From assembly GCA_003165855.1 (NCBI GenBank), contig PMXH01000526.1:1-6093 (forward strand): a stretch of DNA of 6,093 nt, read 5' to 3'. Source of the DNA: Acidobacteriaceae bacterium. Lineage in GTDB: Bacteria > Acidobacteriota > Terriglobia > Terriglobales > Acidobacteriaceae. The notes beneath the pieces were generated by a model that ran no database searches, was not told the origin of the DNA, and saw only the letters and a list, made by a program, of their open reading frames with translations. A program made the translations under genes and the position numbers. Of the stretch, positions 5,469 through 6,093 are shown piece after piece (the stretch's first letter is position 1; every line of letters starts with the position of its first letter).

Positions 5469-5515
5469 TTGGATGCCGGGACCGGACGGATGGTCGCTTT
5501 TGCTTTAAGAGTTTG

Positions 5516-5983
5516 TTATGGCACGGGCTCGGAAACGTGTTCGTGAACGATGAGCCACTTGCCGTCCTGATTGTCGAGAACCACGGTCCAGCGAAAGTTG
5601 CCCATCTCGACTTTGCCAGCCTTGGTGGTCATCTCTTCCTTCACGGTTGCGGTGGCCCAGACTAAATCTCCGTGGGGATGGATGGCGGCGTCGTCGTTCA
5701 GCGTGAACTTTGCGCTTTTATAGCCGGAGAGTTCACCCTTCACTCCGTTTTCGTATTCTTGCCAGCTACCGTATTTCAAAGGGGCGATGTCGAAGAAGGT
5801 GTGCGGGCCGCTGGCATAGAACTTGGCTACGTTGGCGGTGTCGAGAGTGGACCAGCCATCCCAGATCTTCTGAAGGTAGGCTTTGTCGGGAGCGGGCGGA
5901 GCAGATTTTCTGGCGGCCGACTGTGCGAGACCGGACAGCGTAAGGCCGAGCAGGCATAGGGAAATGGTGAAAAGGCGCTTCAT
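5516..5983 (-). CDS. Exported NTF2/SnoaL-like domain protein
   Basis: This 155-aa protein starts at ATG 5983 with AAGGAG at 5994-5999 (10-nt spacer). A signal peptide covers residues 1-20 or 1-24: Lys2, Arg3, a Leu-rich core, then SGLA or QSAA before cleavage. There is no lipobox. Residues about 33-152 fit the cone-like SnoaL/ketosteroid-isomerase fold. A first helix (KAYLQKIWDGWSTLDTANVA) leads to FYASGPHTFFDIAPLKYGSW (55-74), a common pattern in SnoaL_3/DUF4440-type proteins. Central strands follow (GDLVWATATVKEEM), then the closing strand pair FRWTVVLDNQDGKWLIVHEHVS (130-151). Family members range from isomerases and hydrolases to non-catalytic ligand binders, so no reaction can be assigned. 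Fold assignment is confident, function is not. It is the first gene of the minus-strand set in this window. Confidence 0.9.
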   Translation of the reverse strand: MKRLFTISLCLLGLTLSGLAQSAARKSAPPAPDKAYLQKIWDGWSTLDTANVAKFYASGPHTFFDIAPLKYGSWQEYENGVKGELSGYKSAKFTLNDDAAIHPHGDLVWATATVKEEMTTKAGKVEMGNFRWTVVLDNQDGKWLIVHEHVSEPVP

Positions 5984-6037
5984 GCTTGGGGTTCTCCTTG
6001 GGTTTCATCTTAAGGGTCTCATCCGAGATTCGGCGGA

Positions 6038-6066
6038 ATTCTCGCACACGGAGCGGCGATTCGCAA
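6038..6066 (-). promoter_or_regulatory. Candidate sigma70 promoter of the NTF2-like gene
   Basis: On the minus strand TTGCGA (6061-6066, 4 of 6) and GAGAAT (6038-6043, 4 of 6) are 17 bp apart, predicting a start near 6031 and a leader of about 48 nt that includes the AAGGAG site. The boxes are only moderately good matches and the window ends shortly upstream. Confidence 0.3.
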
Positions 6067-6093
6067 AGCGCGCATTGACCGATTTCCACAGCA

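Noticed and set aside
4817..5665. 282-codon plus-strand frame across tspO and the NTF2-like gene
   Set aside because: Composition is Arg/Gly/Asp/Glu-rich and low in hydrophobic core, and it is antisense to two well-supported proteins.

Overview
The window reads as a piece of chromosome from an Acidobacteriota bacterium, most likely of the Terriglobia/Acidobacteriales type. The evidence is moderate GC content, AAGGAG-type ribosome binding sites, and several small exported proteins whose sequence style I associate with that phylum. This is judged from recalled family resemblance and no database search was run. I see no phage, IS, CRISPR, tRNA or rRNA sequence.

Layout. Positions 3-350 (+) hold the 3' part of a small PH/GRAM-like envelope protein that probably begins before the window. 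Positions 469-2955 (+) encode a large exported M1-family zinc metallopeptidase with an intact HEVAH-X18-E zinc site. It has about 200 extra N-terminal residues and no recognisable GAMEN motif. A hairpin at 2969-2991, A-rich on one side and T-rich on the other, separates it from a convergent gene at 3017-3406 (-) for a small secreted protein of unknown function. Positions 3407-3965 contain no convincing gene but are not empty. They hold an 8-bp inverted repeat in the leader of the 3406 gene, and a sigma70-like promoter reading right into an approximately 98-nt sequence that folds into a three-way junction (a candidate small RNA). They also hold a possible terminator for that RNA, a few further hairpins, and three tandem 14-bp repeats.

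From 3966 to 5983 three genes lie on the minus strand with gaps of about 110-120 bp. In transcription order they encode an exported NTF2/SnoaL-like protein (5516-5983), a TspO/MBR membrane protein starting at TTG (4913-5404), and an exported Met/His-rich protein that probably binds metal (3966-4796). Three TTCGAA-containing repeats spaced 15-16 bp apart lie just upstream of tspO.

How the parts fit. Nearly every protein here is exported or membrane-embedded, so the window is an envelope/periplasm neighbourhood. The wide gaps and separate ribosome binding sites argue for loosely coupled units, with no single tight operon. The best candidate for something undescribed is the structured element at 3524-3621. 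Its helices favour the plus strand as RNA (a GCAA tetraloop and a G-U wobble inside a 14-bp stem), and the predicted transcription start falls within a few bases of its closing stem.
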